Source: Calliopsis andreniformis (Eukaryota; Arthropoda; Insecta; Hymenoptera; Andrenidae). Taken from it: a stretch of 64,000 nt of DNA. Below, one piece after another: positions 1 through 14,810 of the stretch. How positions within the stretch are numbered: the first letter of the stretch is position 1; each line of letters begins with the position of its first letter. The notes below the pieces were generated by a model, which was not told the DNA's origin, did no database searches, and saw only the letters and a list, made by a program, of their open reading frames with translations. The position numbers and the translations under genes are program-made. The stretch is taken from the NCBI RefSeq assembly GCF_051401765.1, contig NW_027480463.1, forward strand, positions 744,001 to 808,000, in the 5' to 3' direction.

Positions 1-64
1 ATCTGCAATTCTCAAATCTCAATCCACAAACATCAATTCTCATCACTCAACCCTCAACACTCAG
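1..64 (+). repeat. L module 1, truncated by the window edge
   Basis: Only the right part is present: ATCTGCAATTCTCAAATCTC, AATCCACAAACATC and the ACACTCAG end. The ATAGAATATCC core would lie before position 1. Confidence 0.8.
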
Positions 65-377
65 TCCTCAATCTTCAATCCTCAATCCTCAATCCTCAAT
101 CTTCAATACCCAATCCTCAATGCTCAATTCTCAATCCTCAATCTTCAATCATCAATACTCAATCTTCAATCCTCAATCCTCAATCCTCAACCCTCAGACC
201 TCATCGTCAATCCTCAATTCTCAATCCTCAATCCTCAATCTTGAGTCCTCAATACTCAATGTGCAATCCTCAGTCCTCAGTCCTCAAACATCAATTCTGA
301 ATCCTCAATACTCAATCTTCAATCCTCAATCCTCAGTCCTCAATACTCAACCATCAATCCTCAATTCTCAATACTCA

Positions 378-407
378 ATAGAATATCCTGAATTCTCAGG
401 ATTCTAT
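378..407. repeat. P box 1 (30-bp imperfect palindrome)
   Basis: The left arm ATAGAATATCCTGA pairs with the right arm TCAGGATTCTAT around an ATTC loop. Twelve pairs form, with a 2-nt AT bulge on the left arm. The centre includes an EcoRI site. This is the reference form for the other P boxes. Confidence 0.85.
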
Positions 408-1400
408 AATCAAATCTCAATCCTCAACCCTCAGCCCTCATCCTCTATCATCAATCCTCAATCCTCAATCCCCAATCATCAAACCTCAATACTCAATCTT
501 CAATCCTCAATCCTCATTCCTCAATCCTCAATCCTCAATCCTCAGTCATAAGTACTCAATCTTCAACCCCTAATCCTCATTCCTCAAACCTCAATCCTCA
601 ACCCTCAGTCCTCATCCTCAATTCTCAATTCTCAATTCTCAACCCTCAATCCTCAATCCTCAATCTTCACTCCTCAATAATCTATCTCCAATCCTAAATC
701 GTCAATCCCCAACACTCAATCCTTAATCCTCAATCTTCAATTCTCAATGCTCAATCCTCAATCCTCAATCCTCAGTCCTCAATCCTCAATCCTCAATAAT
801 CCAACCTCAATCCTCAACCGTCAGTCCTCGTCCTCAATCCTCAAACCTCAATACTCAATCCTCAATCTTCAATCCTCAATCCTCAATCCTGAATCCCCAA
901 TCCTCAATTTTCAATCCTCAATACGCAATCTTCAATCCTCAATGCTCAATCCTCAATCCTCAATCCTCAGTACTCAATCCACAATCCTCAATCCTCAAAC
1001 CTCAATCCTCAATCGTCAGTCCTCGTCCTCAATCCTCAACACTCAATCCTCAATCCTCAATCTTCAATCATCAATACTCAGTCTTCAATACTCAAACATC
1101 AATCTTCAATCCTCAATCCTCAATTCTCACTCTCCAATACTCAATCCTCAATCGTCAATCCTCAATCCTCAATCCTCAATCTTCAATCCTCAATACTCAA
1201 TCTTCAGTCCTCAATCCTCAATCATCAATCCTCAATGCTCAATCCTCAATCCTCAATCCTCAACCCTCAACCTTCAATCCTCAATACTCAATCTGCAATC
1301 CTCAATCCTCAATCCTCAATCCTCAATCCTCAATCCTCAGTCCTTAAACATCAAACCTGAATCCTCAATACTGAATCCTCAATCTTCAGACCTCAGTCAT

Positions 1401-1536
1401 CAACAATCAGTTGTCAATTCTTAATCCTCAATAGAATATCATCAATTCACAGTTTTCAATACTCAATACTCAATCTGCAATCTTCAAATCTCTGTCCACA
1501 AACATCAGTACTCATCATTCAACCTTCAACACTCAG
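1401..1536 (+). repeat. L module 2, long form
   Basis: The long form opens with CAACAATCAGTTGTC (a short CAAC/GTTG inverted repeat), then ATAGAATATCATCAATTCAC, TCTGCAATCTTCAAATC, CCACAAACATC and ACACTCAG. This copy has the core variant ATATCATC and CTGTCCAC where most have CTATCCAC. Confidence 0.8.
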
Positions 1537-1973
1537 TCCTCAATCCTCAATCTTCAATCCTCAATCCTCAATCCTCAATCCTCGATCCTCAATCTTCAAT
1601 CCTCAATACACAATCTTCAATCCTCCATCCTCAATACTCAATCCTCAATCGTCAGGCTTCAATCCTCAATACTCAATATTCAATCCTCAATCCTCAACCC
1701 TCATTCCTCAATCCTCATTTTTCTATCCTCAATACCCAACCCTCATACTTCAATCTTCAATCCTCAATCCTCAACTCTCAATCCTCAATCCTCAGTCCTC
1801 AGTCCTCAAATAACTATCCTCAACCCTCAGCCCTCATCCTAAATCCTCAGTCCTCAATCTTCAATCCTCAATCCTCAATCCTCAAGCCTCAATCCTAAAT
1901 CCTCAATCCTCAGTCCTCAAACCTCAATTCTGAATCCTCAATACTGAATCCTCAATCTTCAGCCCTCAGTCCT

Positions 1974-2109
1974 CAACAATCAGTTGTCATTCCTCAGTCC
2001 TCGATAGAATATCCTCAGTTCACAGCTTTCAATACTCAATACTCAATCTGCAATCGTCCAACACGTATCCACAAACATCAATTTTCATCACTCAACCCTC
2101 AGCACTCAG
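1974..2109 (+). repeat. L module 3, long form, diverged
   Basis: It has CTCGATAGAATATCCTCAG in the core and CGTCCAACACGTATCCAC where others have CTTCAAATCTCTATCCAC. Confidence 0.75.
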
Positions 2110-3296
2110 TCCTCGATATTCAATCCTCAATCCTCAATTCTCAATCCTCAATGCTCAATGCTCAATCCTCAATTCTCAATCCTCAACCCTCAACCTTCAA
2201 TCCTCAATACTCAATCTGCAATCCTCAATCCTCAATCCTCAATCCTCAATCCTCAATCCTCAATCTTCAGTCCTCAATCCTCAATCCTCAATCCTCAATC
2301 CTCAGTCTTTAATCCTCAATAATCAATCTTCAATCCTCAATACTCAGTCCTCAATCCTCAATCCTCAATCTTCAATCCTCAATACTCAATCTTCAATCAT
2401 CAATACTCAATACTCAATCCTCAATCCACATTCTTCAATCCTCATTTTTCAATCCTCAATGCCCAATCCTCAATCTTCAATCCTGCATCCTCAATCCTCA
2501 GTTCGCAATCCACAATCCTCAATCCTCAGATCTCAGGCATTAATACTCAACCCTCAGTCCTCGTCCTCAACCTACAACCCTCAATCCTCAATCCTCAATC
2601 TTCATTCATCAATATTCAACCTTCAATCCTCAATCATCATTCCTCAATCCTCAATCCTCAATCCTCAATGTTCAATCCTCAACTCCCAATCCTCAATCCT
2701 CTATCTTCAATCATCAATACTCAACCTTCAATCCTCAATCCTCAATCTTCAATCCTCAATCCTCAATTCTCACTCCTCAATCTTCAATCCTCAATCCTCA
2801 ATTCTCACTCCTCAATACTCAATCCTCAATCGTCAATCATCAATCCCCAAACCTCAATCTTCAAACCTCAATCCTCAATCCTCAATCCTCAATCCTCAAT
2901 CTTCAATCCTCAATACTCAATCTTCAATCCTCAATCCTCAATCCTTAATCCTCAATCCTTAATGCTCAATCCTCAATCTTCAATCCTCAATACTCAATCT
3001 TCAATCCTCAATCCTCAATCCTCAATCCTCAATCCTCAATGCTCAATCCTCAATCCTCAACCTTCAATCATCAATACTCAATCTTCAATCCTCAATCCTC
3101 AATCCTCAACCCTCAGACCTCATCGTCAATCCTCAATTCTCAATCCTCAATCCTCAATCTTGAGTCCCCAATACTCAATGTGCAATTATCAGACCTCAGT
3201 CCTCAAACCTCAATTCTGAATCCTCAATACTCAATCTTCAATCCCCAATCCTCAGTCCTCAATACTCAACCATCAATACTCAATTCTCAATACTCA

Positions 3297-3326
3297 ATAG
3301 AATATCCTGAATTCTCTGGATTCTAT
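3297..3326. repeat. P box 2, TCTGGA variant
   Basis: The right arm reads TCTGGATTCTAT, losing one pair next to the loop. The same variant is found only at 6,970 and 14,614. Confidence 0.8.
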
Positions 3327-4183
3327 AATCAAACCTCAATCCTCAACCCTCAGCCCTCATCCTCCATCATCAATCCTCAATCCTCAATCCCCAATCATCA
3401 AACCTCAATACTCAACCTTCAATCCTCAATCCTCAATCCTCAATCCTCAATTATCAATCCTCAATCGTCAATCTTCAATCCTCAATACGCAATCTTCAAT
3501 CCTGAATCCTCAATCCTCAATCCTCAATCCTGAATCCTCAATCTTTAATCCACAATCCACAATCCTCAATCCTCAATCTTCAATCCTCAATCTTTAATCC
3601 TCAACACTCAATCTTCAATCCTCAATCCTCAGTCCTCAATCCTCAATCCTCAATTCTCACTCCTCAATCTTCAATCCTCAATCCTCAATTCTCACTCCTC
3701 AATACTCAATCCTCAATCGTCAATCATCAATCCCCAAACCTCAATCTTCAAACCTCAATCCTCAATCCTCAATCCTAAATCCTCAATCGTCATTCCTCAA
3801 TACTCAATCTCCAATCCTCAATCCTCAATCCTCAATCCTCAATCCTCAATGCTCAATCCTCAATCTTCAATCCTCAATACTCAACCTTCAATCCTCAATC
3901 CTCAATCCTCAATCCTCAATCCTCAATGCTCAATCCTCAATCCTCAATCTTCAATCATCAATACTCAATCTTCAATCCTCAATCCTCAATCCTCAACCCT
4001 CAGACCTCATCGTCAATCCTCAATTCTCAATCCTCAATCCTCAATCTTGAGTCCTCAATACTCAATGTGCAATCCTCAGTCCTCAGTCCTCAAACCTCAA
4101 TTCTGAATCCTCAATACTCAATCTTCAATCCTCAATTCTCAGTCCTCAATATTCAACCATCAATCCTCAATTCTCAATACTCA

Positions 4184-4213
4184 ATAGAATATCCTGAATT
4201 CTCAGGATTCTAT
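4184..4213. repeat. P box 3
   Basis: Reference form; its counterpart lies 7,651 bp away at 11,835. Confidence 0.85.
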
Positions 4214-6380
4214 AATCAAACCTCAATCCTCAACCCTCAGCCCTCATCCTCTATCATCAATCCTCAATCCTCAATCCCCAATCATCAAACCTCAATACTC
4301 AATCTTCAATCCTCAATCCTCATTCCTCAATCCTCAATCCTCAATCCTCAGTCATAAATACTCAATCTTCAACCCTCAATCCTCATTCCTCAAACCTCAA
4401 TCCTCAACCCTCAGTCCTCATCCTCAATTCTCAATTCTCAATTCTCAACCCTCAATCCTCAATCCTCAATCTTCACTCCTCAATAATCAATCTCCAATCC
4501 TAAATCGTCAATCCCCAACCTTCAATCCTTAATCCTCAATCTTCAATCCTCAATACGCAATCTTCAATCCTCAATGCTCAATCCTCAATCCTCAATCCCC
4601 AGTACTCAATCCACAATCCTCAATCCTCAAACCTCAATCCTCAATCGTCAGTCCTCGTCCTCAATCCTCAACACTCAATCCTCAATCCTCAATCTTCAAT
4701 CATCAATACTCAGTCTTCAATACTCAATCATCAATCTTCAATCCTCAATCCTCAATTCTCACTCTCCAATACTCAATCCTCAATCGTCAATCCTCAATCC
4801 TCAATCCTCAATCTTCAATCCTCAATACTCAATCTTCAGTCCTCAATCCTCAATCCTCAATCCTCAATGCTCAATCCTCAATCCTCAATCCTCAACCCTC
4901 AACCTTCAATCCTCTATACTCAATCTGCAATCCTCAATCCTCAATCCTCAATCCTCAATCCTCAATCCTCAATCTTTAATCCACAATCCACAATCCTCAA
5001 TCCTCAATCCTCAATCCTCAATCTTTAATCCTCAACACTCAATCTTCAATCCTCAATCCTCAGTCCTCAATCCTCAATCCTCAATTCTCACTCCTCAATC
5101 TTCAATCCTCAATCCTCAATTCTCCCTCCTCAACACTCAATCCTCAATCGTCAATCATCAATCCCCAAACCTCAATCTTCAAACCTCAATCCTCAATCCT
5201 CAATCCTCAAACCTCAATCCTCAATCCTCAATCTTCAATCCTCAATCCTCAATCCTGAATCCCCAATCCTCAATTTTCAATCCTCAATACGCAATCTTCA
5301 ATCCTCAATGCTCAATCGTCAATCCTCAATCCTCAGTCCTCAATCCACAATCCTCAATCCTCAAGCCTCAATCCTCAGTCGTCAGTCCTCGTACTCAATC
5401 CTCAACACTCAATCCTCAACCTCAATCTTCAATCATCAATACTCAGTCTTCAATCCTCAATCATCAATCTTCAATCCTCAATCCTCAATTCTCACTCTCC
5501 AATACTCAATCCTCAATCGTCAATCCTCAATCCTCAACCCTCAACCTTCAATCCTCAATACTCAATCTGCAATCCTCAATCCTCAATCCTCAATCCTCAA
5601 TCCTAAATCCTCAGTCCTCAATCTTCAATCCTCAATCCTCAATCCTCAATCCTCAATCCTCAATCCTCAATCTTCAATCCTCAATACTCAATCATCAGTC
5701 CTCAATCCTCAATCCTCAATCCTCCATGCTCAATCCTCAATCCTCAGTCCTCAACCCTCAACCTTCAGTCCTCAATACTCAATCTGCAATCCTCAATCCT
5801 CAATCCTCAATCCTCAATCCTCAATCCTCAATCTTCAATCCACAATCCTCAATCCTCAATCCTCGATCCTCAATCTTTAATCCTCAACACTCAATCTTCA
5901 ATCCTCAATCCTCAGTCCTCAATCCTCAATCCCCAGTCTTCAATCCTCAATACTCAATCTTCAATCCTCAATCCTCAATACTCAATCCTCAATCCACACT
6001 CTTCAATCCTCATTCTTCAATCCTCAATACCCAATCCTCAATCTTCAATCCTCAATCCTCAATCCACAGTTCGCAATCCTCAATCCTCAATCCTCAGATC
6101 TCAGGCATCAATACTCAACCCTCAGTCCTCGTCCTCAATCCACAACCCTCAATCCTCAATCCTCAATCTTCATTCATCAATATTCAACCTTCAATCCTCA
6201 ATCCTCATTCCTCAATCCTCAATCCTCAATCCTCAATGATCAATCCTCAACACCCAATCCTCAATCTTCAATCCTCAATCCTCAGTCCTCAATCCTCAAT
6301 CCTCAATCCTCAATCCTCTGTCCTGAAACCTCAATCCTGAATCCTCAAATCTGAATCCTCAAGCTTCAGCCCTCAGTCCT

Positions 6381-6516
6381 CAACAATCAGTTGTCAATCC
6401 TCAATCCTCAATAGAATATCATCAATTCACAGTTTTCAATACTCAATACTCAATCTGCAATCTTCAAACCTCTATCCACAAACATCAATTCTCATCACTC
6501 AACCCTCAACACTCCG
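6381..6516 (+). repeat. L module 4, long form
   Basis: Ends ACACTCCG instead of ACACTCAG, shared only with the copy at 14,025. Confidence 0.8.
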
Positions 6517-6969
6517 TCCCCAATCCTCAATCTTCAATCCTCAATCCTCAATCCTCAATCCTCAATCCTCAATCTTCAATCCTCAATACTCAATCTTCAA
6601 TCCTCAATCCTCAATCCTTAATCCTCAATCCTTAATGCTCAATCCTCAATCTTCAATCCTCAATACTCAATCTTCAATCCTCAATCCTCAATCCTCAATC
6701 CTCAATCCTCAATGCTCAATCCTCAATCCTCAATCTTCAATCATCAATACTCAACCTTCAATCCTCAATCCTCAATCCTCAACCCGCAGACCTCATCGTC
6801 AATCCTCAATTCTCAATCCTCAATCCTCAATCTTGAGTCCTCAATACTCAATGTGCAATCCTCAGACCTCAGTCCTCAAACCTCAATTCTGAATCCTCAA
6901 TACTCAATCTTCAATCCCCAATCCTCAGTCCTCAATACTCAACCATCAATCCTCAATTCTCAATACTCA

Positions 6970-6999
6970 ATAGAATATCCTGAATTCTCTGGATTCTAT
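6970..6999. repeat. P box 4, TCTGGA variant
   Basis: The right-arm change is shared with its counterpart at 14,614 (offset 7,644 bp) and with 3,297. Confidence 0.8.
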
Positions 7000-7721
7000 A
7001 ATCAAACCTCAATCCTCAACCCTCAGCCCTCATCCTCCATCATCAATCCTCAATCCTCAATCCCCAATCATCAAACCTCAATACTCAATCTTCAATCCTC
7101 AATCCTCATTCCTCAATCCTCAATCCTCAATCCCCAGTCATAAATACTCAATCTTCAACCCTCAATCCTCATTCCTCTAACCTCAATCCTCAACCCTCAG
7201 TCCTCATCCTCAATTCTCAATTCTCAATTCTGAATCCTTAATCCTCAATCCTCAATCTTCACTCCTCAATAATCAATCTCCAATCCTAAATCGTCAATCC
7301 CCAACCTTCAATCCTTAATCCTCAATCTTCAATTCTCAATGCTCAATCCTCAATCCTCAATCCTCAGTCCTCAATCCTCAATCCTCAATAATCCAACCTC
7401 AATACTCAATCGTCAATCCTCGTCCTCAATCCTCAATCCTCAATGTTCAGTCCTCAATCCTCAATGCTCAATTCTCAATCCTCAACCTTCAATCATCAAT
7501 ACTCAACCTTCAATCCTCAATCCTCAATCCTCAACCCTCAGACCTCATCGTCAATCCTCAATTCTCAATCCTCAATCCTCAATCTTGAGTCCTCAATACT
7601 CAATGTGCAATCCTCAGTCCTCAGTCCTCAAACCTCAATTCTGAATCCTCAATACTCAATCTTCAATCCTCAATCCTCAGTCCTCAATACTCAACCATCA
7701 ATCCTCAATTCTCAATTCTCA

Positions 7722-7751
7722 ATAGAATATCCTGAATTCTCAGGATTCTAT
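7722..7751. repeat. P box 5
   Basis: Reference form. It is preceded by CAATTCTCAATTCTCA, as at its counterpart 15,387. Confidence 0.85.
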
Positions 7752-9432
7752 AATCAAACCTCAATCCTCAACCCTCAGCCCTCATCCTCCATCATCAATC
7801 CTCAATCCTCAATCCCCAATCATCAAACCTCAATACTCAATCTACAATCCTCAATCCTCAATCCTCAATCCTCAATCCTCAGTCATAAATACTCAATCTT
7901 CAACCCTCAATCCTCATTCCTCAAACCTCAATCCTCAACCCTCAGTCCTCATCCTCAATTCTCAATTCTCAGTTCTCAACCCTCAATCCTCAATCCTCAA
8001 TCTTCACTCCTCAATAATCAATCTCCAATACTAAATCGTCAATCCCCAACCTTCAATCCTTAATCCTCAATCTTCAATCCTCAATACGCAATCTTCAATC
8101 CTCAATGCTCAATCCTCAATCCTCAATCCTCAGTACTCAATCCACAATCCTCAATCCTCAAACCTCAATACTCAATCGTCAGTCCTCGTCCTCAATCCTC
8201 AACACTCAATCCTCAATCCTCAATCTTCAATCATCAATACTCAGTCTTCAATACTCAATCATCAATCTTCAATCCTCAATCCTCAATTCTCACTCTCCAA
8301 TACTCAATCCTCAATCGTCAATCCTCAATCCTCAATCCTCAATCTTCAATCCTCAATACTCAATCTTCAGTCCTCAATCCTCAATCCTCAATCCTCAATG
8401 CTCAATCCTCAATCCTCAATCCTCAACCCTCAACCTTCAATCCTCAATACTCAATCTGCAATCCTCAATCCTCAATCCTGAATCCTCAATCCTCAATCCT
8501 CAATCTTCAATCATCAATACTCAGTCTTCAATACTCAATCATCAATCTTCAATCCTCAATCCTCAATTCTCACTCTCCAATACTCAATCCTCAATCGTCA
8601 ATCCTCAATCCTCAATCCTCAATCTTCAATCCTCAATACTCAATCTTCAGTCCTCAATCCTCAATCCTCAATCCTCAATGCTCAATCCTCAATCCTCAAT
8701 CCTCAACCCTCAACCTTCAATCCTCAATACTCGATCTGCAATCCTCAATCCTCAATCCTCAATCCTCAATCCTCAATCCTCAATCTTTAATCCACAATCC
8801 ACAATCCTCAATCCTCAATCCTCAATCCTCAATCTTTAATCCTCAACACTCAATCTTCAATCCTCAATCCTCAGTCCTCAATCCTCAATCCTCAATTCTC
8901 ACTCCTCAATCTTCAATCCTCAATCCTCAATTCTCACTCCTCAATACTCAATCCTCAATCGTCAATCATCAATCCCCAAACCTCAATCTTCAAACCTCAA
9001 TCCTCAATCCTCAATCCTCAATCCTCAATCGTCATTCCTCAATACTCAATCTCCAATCCTCAATCCTCAATCCTCAATCCTCAATCCTCAATGCTCAATC
9101 CTCAATCTTCAATCCTCAATACTCAACCTTCAATCCTCAATCCTCAATCCTCAATCCTCAATCCTCAATCCTCAATGCTCAATCCTCAATCCTCAATCTT
9201 CAATAATCAATACTCAATCTTCAATCCTCAATCCTCAATCCTCAACCCTCAGACCTCATCGTCAATCCTCAATTCTCAATCCTCAACTCTCAATCTTGAG
9301 TCCTCAATACTCAATGTGCAATCCTCAGTCCTCAGTCCTCAAACCTCAATTCTGAATACTCAATACTCAATCTTCAATCCTCAATCCTCAGTCCTCAATA
9401 TTCAACCATCAATCCTCAATTGTCAATACTCA

Positions 9433-9462
9433 ATAGAATATCCTGAATTCTCAGGATTCTAT
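9433..9462. repeat. P box 6
   Basis: Reference form, preceded by the rare CAATTGTCAATACTC shared only with 17,300. Confidence 0.85.
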
Positions 9463-11834
9463 AATCAAACCTCAATCCTCAACCCTCACCCTCATCCTCC
9501 ATCATCAATCCTCAATCCTCAATCCCCAATCATCAAACCTCAATACTCAATCTTCAATCCTCAATCCTCATTCTTCAATCCTCAGTCCTCAATCCTCAGT
9601 CATAAATACTCAATCTTCAACCCTCAATCCTCATTCCTCAAACCTCAATCCTCAACCCTCAGTCCTCATCCTCAATTCTCAATTCTCAATTCTCAACCCT
9701 CAATCCTCAATCCTCAATCTTCACTCCTCAATAATCAATCTCCAATCCTAAATCGTCAATCCCCAACCTTCAAACCTTAATCCTCAATCTTCAATCCTCC
9801 ATACGCAATCTTCAATCCTCAATGCTCAATCCTCAATCCTCAATCCTCAGTACTCAATCCACAATCCTCAATCCTCAAACCTCAATCCTCAATCGTCAGT
9901 CCTCGTCCTCAATCCTCAACACTCAATCCTCAATCCTCAATCTTCAATCATCAATACTCAGTCTTCAATACTCAATCATCAATCTTCAATCCTCAATCCT
10001 CAATTCTCACTCTCCAATACTTAATCCTCAATCGTCAATCCTCAATCCTCAATCCTCAATCTTCAATCCTCAATACTCAATCTTCAGTCCTCAATCCTCA
10101 ATCCTCAATCCTCAATGCTCAATCCTCAATCCTCAATCCTCAACCCTCAACCTTCAATCCTCAATCCTCAATTCTCACTCCTCAATACTCAATCCTCAAT
10201 CGTCAATCATCAATCCCCAAACCTCAATCTTCAAACCTCAATCCTCAATGCTCAATCCTCAAACCTCAATCCTCAATCCTGAATCTTCAATCCTCAATCC
10301 TCAATCCTGAATCCCCAATCCTCAATTTTCAATCCTCAATACGCAATCTTCAATCCTCAATGCTCAATCCTCAATCCTCAATCCTCAGTCCTCAATCCAC
10401 AATCCTCAATCCTCAAACCTCAATCCTCAGTCGTCAGTCCTCGTCCTCAATCCTCAACACTCAATCCTCAATCCTCAATCTTCAATCATCAATACTCAGT
10501 CTTCAATCCTCAATCATCAATCTTCAATCCTCAATCCTCAATTCTCACTCTCCAATACTCAATCCTCAATCGTCAATCCTCAATCCTCAACCCTCAACCT
10601 TCAATCCTCAATACTCAATCTGCAATCCTCAATCCTCAATCCTCAATCCTCAATCCTCAGTCCTCAATCTTCAATCCTCAATCCTCAATCCTCAATCCTC
10701 AATCCTCAATCTTCAATCCTCAATACTCAATCATCAGTCCTCAATCCTCAATCCTCAATCCTCAATGCTCAATCCTCAATCCTCAATCCTCAACCCTCAA
10801 CCTTCAGTCCTCAATACTCAATCTGCAATCCTCAATCCTCAATCCTGAATCCTCAATCCTCAATCCTCAATCTTCAATCCACAATCCTCAATCCTCAATC
10901 CTCGATCCTCAATCTTTAATCCTCAACACTCAATCTTCAATCCTCAATCCTCAGGCCTCAATCCTCTATCCCCAATCTTCAATCCTCAATACTCAATCTT
11001 CAATCCTCAATCCTCAATACTCAATCCTCAATCTTCAATCCTCAATACTCAATCATCAGTTCTCTATCCTCAGTCCTCAATCCTCAATCCTCAATGCTCA
11101 ATCCTCAATCCTCAATCCTCAACCCTCAACCTTCAGTCCTCAATACTCAATCTGCAATCCTCAATCCTCAATCCTGAATCCTCAATCCTCAATCTTTAAT
11201 CCACAATCCACAATCCTCAATCCTCAATCTTCAATCCTCAATCTTTAATCCTCAACACTCAATCTTCAATCCTCAATCCTCAGTCCTCAATCCTCAATCC
11301 TAAATTCTCACTCCTCAATCTTCAATCCTCAATCCTCAATTCTCACTCCTCAATACTCAATCCTCAATCGTCAATCATCAATCCCCAAACCTCAATCTTC
11401 AAACCTCAATCCTCAATCCTCAATCCTAAATCCTCAATCGTCATTCCTCAATACTCAATCTCCAATCCTCAATCCTCAATCCTCAATCCTCAATCCTCAA
11501 TGCTCAATCCTCAATCTTCAATCCTCAATACTCAACCATCAATCCTCAATCCTCAATCCTCAATCCTCAATCCTCAATGCTCAATCCTCAATCCTCAATC
11601 TTCAATCATCAATACTCAATCTTCAATCCTCAATCCTCAATCCTCAACCCTCAGACCTCATCGTCAATCCTCAATTCTCAATCCTCAATCCTCAATCTTG
11701 AGTCCTCAATACTCAATGTGCAATCCTCAGTCCTCAGTCCTGAAACCTCAATTCTGAATCCTCAATACTCAATCTTCAATCCTCAATCCTCAGTCCTCAA
11801 TATTCAACCATCAATCCTCAATTCTCAATACTCA

Positions 11835-11864
11835 ATAGAATATCCTGAATTCTCAGGATTCTAT
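11835..11864. repeat. P box 7
   Basis: Reference form; counterpart of 4,184. Confidence 0.85.
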
Positions 11865-14024
11865 AATCAAACCTCAACCCTCAACCCTCAGCCCTCATCC
11901 TCCATCATCAATCCTCAATCCTCAATCCCCAATCATCAAACCTCAATACTCAATCTTCAATCCTCAATCCTCATTCCTCAATCCTCAATCCTCAATCCTC
12001 AGTCATAAATACTCAATCTTCAACCCTCAATCCTCATTCCTCAAACCTCAATCCTCAACCCTCAGTCCTCATCCTCAATTCTCAATTCTCAATTCTCAAC
12101 CCTCAATCCTCAATCCTCAATCTTCACTCCTCAATAATCAATCTCCAATCCTAAATCGTCAATCCCCAACCTTCAATCCTTAATCCTCAATCTTCAATCC
12201 TCAATACGCAATCTTCAATCCTCAATGCTCAATCCTCAATCCTCAATCCCCAGTACTCAATCCACAATCCTCAATCCTCAAACCTCAATCCTCAATCGTC
12301 AGTCCTCGTCCTCAATCCTCAACACTCAATCCTCAATCCTCAATCTTCAATCATCAATACTCAGTCTTCAATACTCAATCATCAATCTTCAATCCTCAAT
12401 CCTCAATTCTCACTCTCCAATACTCAATCCTCAATCGTCAATCCTCAATCCTCACTCCTCAATCTTCAATCCTCAATACTCAATCTTCAGTCCTCAATCC
12501 TCAATCCTCAATCCTCAATGCTCAATCCTCAATCCTCAATCCTCAACCCTCAACCTTCAATCCTCAATACTCAATCTGCAATCCTCAATCCTCAATCCTC
12601 AATCCTCAATCCTCAATCCTCAATCTTTAATCCACAATCCACAATCCTCAATCCTCAATCCTCAATCCTCAATCTTTAATCCTCAACACTCAATCTTCAA
12701 TCCTCAATCCTCAGTCCTCAATCCTCAATCCTCAATTCTCACTCCTCAATCTTCAATCCTCAATCCTCAATTCTCCCTCCTCAACACTCAATCCTCAATC
12801 GTCAATCATCAATCCCCAAACCTCAATCTTCAAACCTCAATCCTCAATCCTCAATCCTCAAACCTCAATCCTCAATCCTCAATCTTCAATCCTCAATCCT
12901 CAATCCTGAATCCCCAATCCTCAATTTTCAATCCTCAATACGCAATCTTCAATCCTCAATGCTCAATCGTCAATCCTCAATCCTCAGTCCTCAATCCACA
13001 ATCCTCAATCCTCAAACCTCAATCCTCAGTCGTCAGTCCTCGTACTCAATCCTCAACACTCAATCCTCAACCTCAATCTTCAATCATCAATACTCAGTCT
13101 TCAATCCTCAATCATCAATCTTCAATCCTCAATCCTCAATTCTCACTCTCCAATACTCAATCCTCAATCGTCAATCCTCAATCCTCAACCCTCAACCTTC
13201 AATCCTCAATACTCAATCTGCAATCCTCAATCCTCAATCCTCAATCCTCAATCCTAAATCCTCAGTCCTCAATCTTCAATCCTCAATCCTCAATCCTCAA
13301 TCCTCAATCCTCAATCTTCAATCCTCAATACTCAATCATCAGTCCTCAATCCTCAATCCTCAATCCTCCATGCTCAATCCTCAATCCTCAGTCCTCAACC
13401 CTCAACCTTCAGTCCTCAATACTCAATCTGCAATCCTCAATCCTCAATCCTCAATCCTCAATCCTCAATCCTCAATCTTCAATCCACAATCCTCAATCCT
13501 CAATCCTCGATCCTCAATCTTTAATCCTCAACACTCAATCTTCAATCCTCAATCCTCAGTCCTCAATCCTCAATCCCCAATCTTCAATCCTCAATACTCA
13601 ATCTTCAATCCTCAATCCTCAATACTCAATCCTCAATCCACACTCTTCAATCCTCATTCTTCAATCCTCAATACCCAATCCTCAATCTTCAATCCTCAAT
13701 CCTCAATCCACAGTTCGCAATCCTCAATCCTCAATCCTCAGATCTCAGGCATCAATACTCAACCCTCAGTCCTCGTCCTCAATCCACAACCCTCAATCCT
13801 CAATCCTCAATCTTCATTCATCAATATTCAACCTTCAATCCTCAATCCTCATTCCTCAATCCTCAATCCTCAATCCTCAATGATCAATCCTCAACACCCA
13901 ATCCTCAATCTTCAATCCTCAATCCTCAGTCCTCAATCCTCAATCCTCAATCCTCAATCCTCTGTCCTCAAACCTCAATCCTGAATCCTCAATTCTGAAT
14001 CCTCAAGCTTCAGCCCTCAGTCCT

Positions 14025-14160
14025 CAACAATCAGTTGTCAATCCTCAATCCTCAATAGAATATCATCAATTCACAGTTTTCAATACTCAATACTCAATCT
14101 GCAATCTTCAAACCTCTATCCACAAACATCAATTCTCATCACTCAACCCTCAACACTCCG
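14025..14160 (+). repeat. L module 5, long form
   Basis: Counterpart of L module 4 at an offset of 7,644 bp, with the same ACACTCCG end. Confidence 0.8.
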
Positions 14161-14613
14161 TCCCCAATCCTCAATCTTCAATCCTCAATCCTCAATCCTC
14201 AATCCTCAATCCTCAATCTTCAATCCTCAATCCTCAATCTTCAATCCTCAATCCTCAATCCTTAATCCTCAATCCTTAATGCTCAATCCTCAATCTTCAA
14301 TCCTCAATACTCAATCTTCAATCCTCAATCCTCAATCCTCAATCCTCAATCCTCAATGCTCAATCCTCAATCCTCAATCTTCAATCATCAATACTCAATC
14401 TTCAATCCTCAATCCTCAATCCTCAACCCTCAGACCTCATCGTCAATCCTCAATTCTCAATCCTCAATCCTCAATCTTGAGTCCTCAATACTCAATGTGC
14501 AATCCTCAGACCTCAGTCCTCAAACCTCAATTCTGAATCCTCAATACTCAATCTTCAATCCCCAATCCTCAGTCCTCAATACTCAACCATCAATCCTCAA
14601 TTCTCAATACTCA

Positions 14614-14643
14614 ATAGAATATCCTGAATTCTCTGGATTCTAT
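14614..14643. repeat. P box 8, TCTGGA variant
   Basis: Counterpart of 6,970, with the same lost pair. Confidence 0.8.
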
Positions 14644-14810
14644 AATCAAACCTCAATCCTCAACCCTCAGCCCTCATCCTCCATCATCAATCCTCAATCC
14701 TCAATCCCCAATCATCAAACCTCAATACTCAATCTTCAATCCTCAATCCTCATTCCTCAATCCTCAATCCTCAATCCCCAGTCATAAATACTCAATCTTC
14801 AACCCTCAAT

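Larger units (their letters stand above)
3541..11191 (+). repeat. Domain A higher-order repeat, copy 1 (7,651 bp)
   Basis: Landmarks here recur 7,651 bp downstream: the TTAATCCACAATCC marker at 3,544 and 11,195, and P boxes at 4,184 and 11,835. Later landmarks recur at 7,644 bp (P at 6,970 and 14,614; L at 6,381 and 14,025) and 7,665 bp (P at 7,722 and 15,387). The first offset equals 1,093 heptamers, the second is one heptamer shorter, and the third adds a 21-bp insertion. The copy contains four P boxes and one L module. Just upstream of 3,541 the two copies stop matching, which sets the left boundary. Confidence 0.85.
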